Part shown: piece after piece, positions 5,263-6,540 of the stretch
Numbering within the stretch: the first letter of the stretch is position 1
Layout of the letters: the number at the start of each line of letters is the position of its first letter
Assembly: GCA_021786815.1 (NCBI GenBank)
Contig: JAJYMR010000053.1
Coordinates: 1-6,540 of the forward strand
Length of the DNA: 6,540 bases
Source: Deltaproteobacteria bacterium
Lineage (GTDB): Bacteria; Desulfobacterota; Binatia; Binatales; Binataceae
Reading direction: 5' to 3'
Position numbers and translations under genes: made by a program
Notes under the pieces: generated by a model
Seen by the model: the letters and a program-made list of their open reading frames with translations, nothing else
Databases searched by the model: none
Told to the model about the DNA's origin: nothing

Positions 5263-6378
5263 TTGTCTTCGTCCGGTATCGCGATAGAACGTCCGAAGGG
5301 CCGCGCGGCGCTCGAGGAATTTGCGCGCCTTCCGTTCCACATTTACAACAATCGCCAGGCGTGGTGGCCGCCGGACATCCTGAACGAGGTCGATCTGCTC
5401 ATCGGGCGAAATCCCCTCTCGCCCTATATCGAAATCGAGCCGCTCTGCGCGCGCAGGAACGGAAGGCTCGTCGCGCGCGTGAGCGTGGTGATCAACGATC
5501 GTTACAACCGCCATTGGAACGAGCGTCTGGGGCAACTTGTTCACTTCGAGGCGATGCCCGGCGAGGACGACGCGGTCGCCGCGATGCTCGAGCGCGCGGT
5601 CGAGCGGGTGCGCGAGCGCGGGATGACCGCGGCGCGAACCGGGTTTGCGGCATTTCTCGACTATCCCTACGCGATCGACAATTACGGCGAATTTCCGTCC
5701 TTCCTGCTTCGTGGAAATCCGCCTTACTATCATTGCTATCTGAAGAACTGCGGGTTCGAGACCGAAAAGGGCCAGACCGACTACACCGCGGCGCTGAGCG
5801 ATGAAATCCTGCAACGATATCGCGGGATGGTCGAAGCGGCGGGCCGCGGCGGCGCGCGGATCATCAGTTGGCGCGGATTCGGCTATCTCGCCGCAATCGA
5901 CGCGTGGACCGACGTGACGAACGCCGCGTTCGCGCGCCATTGGGGATGGAACCCCGTAAGCCGCGCCGAGGCGAGAACGATGCTCAGTTCGCTGTGGGAC
6001 ACGCCGGTTGCGGATCTTTCGATCCTGGCGGTGCTGGATGGCGAGGTGGTCGGCGCGGTTTTTTCCGTGCCGGACCTCAGCGCGGCGCTTGCCTCGATAA
6101 AGCCCGGCACGCGGCTCGCCCCGGAACGCGGCGGCGGCACGCGGGGCGCGCTGATCAATATCGGAGTGGTTGAGAAGGCGCGCGGGCGCGGGATTGCGCG
6201 TGCGATGGCGGCGCAGTCGTTCCTGGAGATGGCGCGGCGTGGAGCGCGTTACGCGGGATATACGCTCGTGCTCGACGACAACTGGCCCTCCCGCCGCACC
6301 GCGGAGAGTCTTGGCGCCCATGTGACGAGCAATTTCCTTACCTATCGGCGCGAACTCGCGCGACCGGCCGGCCGATAG
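5263..6378 (+). CDS. Two-domain GNAT-like acetyltransferase (YghO-like), substrate unknown
   Basis: About 371 residues from the TTG at 5263 (377 from the GTG at 5245). Residues 20-190 match the YghO-type pattern: FARLPFHIYNNRQAWWPPDI, then NPLSPYIEIEPLCARRNGRL, VSVVINDRYNRHW, VHFEAMPGEDDAVA, and GNPPYYHCYLKNCGF. A second GNAT fold follows from about 200, with the acetyl-CoA pyrophosphate-binding signature at about 298-312 (INIGVVEKARGRGIA, fitting R-x-x-G-x-A). It ends with YTLVLDDNWPSRRTAESLGA, a usual GNAT closing strand and helix. No signal peptide or membrane span is seen, so it is presumably cytosolic. The acetylated substrate cannot be read from sequence. It is transcribed divergently from the sigma operon across about 245 bases of shared control region, so co-regulation is possible but unproven. 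Confidence 0.8.
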   Translation: MSSSGIAIERPKGRAALEEFARLPFHIYNNRQAWWPPDILNEVDLLIGRNPLSPYIEIEPLCARRNGRLVARVSVVINDRYNRHWNERLGQLVHFEAMPGEDDAVAAMLERAVERVRERGMTAARTGFAAFLDYPYAIDNYGEFPSFLLRGNPPYYHCYLKNCGFETEKGQTDYTAALSDEILQRYRGMVEAAGRGGARIISWRGFGYLAAIDAWTDVTNAAFARHWGWNPVSRAEARTMLSSLWDTPVADLSILAVLDGEVVGAVFSVPDLSAALASIKPGTRLAPERGGGTRGALINIGVVEKARGRGIARAMAAQSFLEMARRGARYAGYTLVLDDNWPSRRTAESLGAHVTSNFLTYRRELARPAGR

Positions 6379-6429
6379 CGCGCGAGTCGGGCTTGCCCGC
6401 CTGCCCCGCCGGGCGATACAAGCCTCGTG

Positions 6430-6540
6430 ATGCTGACCTGGCGGATGCTTGTCCTGTTCATTCACGTGACTGCGGTAATCGTCGCGCTTGGCGGTTCGCT
6501 GTTCAGCACTTTCGCGCTCGCCCCAATCCTTGGGGAAGAA
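6430..6540 (+). CDS. Small membrane protein, N-terminal 37 codons (3' end outside window)
   Basis: An ATG at 6430 (or the adjoining GTG at 6427) opens an uninterrupted frame to the last base. After a short MLTWR start comes one long hydrophobic span, about residues 6-34 (LVLFIHVTAVIVALGGSLFS and on to FALAPIL). The pattern of a first helix with histidine, then GGSLF and a proline-containing end, is like the first helix of CopD-type or DUF4149-type membrane proteins, but too little is visible to assign a family. It follows the GNAT gene on the same strand after 51 bases with no clear terminator, so the two may be cotranscribed. No strong Shine-Dalgarno site is seen. Confidence 0.6.
   Translation, partial: MLTWRMLVLFIHVTAVIVALGGSLFSTFALAPILGEE

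Noticed and set aside
6388..6414. GC-rich complementary runs (CGGGC / GCCCG / CGGGC) after the GNAT gene as a terminator
   Set aside because: The pairings compete, one has only a 2-base loop, and no T-run follows, so an intrinsic terminator is not supported.
5038..6465. 475-codon open frame on the minus strand opposite the GNAT-like gene
   Set aside because: It is an arginine-rich, low-order translation with no recognisable motif that also runs through the control region; the plus strand carries clear GNAT motifs.
1..6540. CRISPR array, tRNA or rRNA gene, insertion sequence or phage attachment site
   Set aside because: No regularly spaced repeats, cloverleaf-like sequence, transposase motif or flanking direct repeats were seen on either strand.

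Overview
The window is GC-rich bacterial chromosome (by eye well above 60% G+C, with codon third positions mostly G or C). It carries six protein genes that I can support, two of them cut by the window edges. The lineage cannot be fixed from the sequence. The combination of a small-subunit-type PurL, an iron-sulfur PurF and a tungstate/molybdate permease resembling archaeal sequences would suit an uncultured, deltaproteobacteria-like or related high-GC phylum. That is a guess.

Left part (about 1-2663, plus strand): the C-terminal half of purL (FGAM synthase large subunit) runs straight into purF (glutamine PRPP amidotransferase). The two overlap by 11 bases. They are two enzymes of the early purine pathway and are evidently cotranscribed. 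The purF gene converges with the next operon, leaving only 17 bases between the stop codons.

Middle part (2681-5017, minus strand): three genes read leftwards in the order ECF sigma factor (5017-4439), zinc-binding transmembrane anti-sigma factor (4329-3487) and a WtpB/ModB-like ABC permease (3490-2681). The anti-sigma stop and the permease start share a GTGA overlap, so the permease is probably translationally coupled to the anti-sigma factor. No ATPase or binding-protein gene follows, because purF lies there on the opposite strand. The 109-base sigma/anti-sigma gap holds a strong hairpin and a possible 21-codon ORF.

Divergent control region (5018-5262): upstream of the sigma gene are two imperfect copies of a block carrying an ECF-type GGGAACC element with an A-tract on its far side. 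This fits an autoregulated sigma operon. An opposed GGAACC copy and a separate 29-base inverted repeat lie on the side facing the plus-strand gene.

Right part (5263-6540, plus strand): a two-domain GNAT-like protein of the YghO type, then the first 37 codons of a small membrane protein that runs off the end.

The most interesting feature is the sigma/anti-sigma/permease cassette and its duplicated promoter-like block. The rest is ordinary housekeeping sequence.
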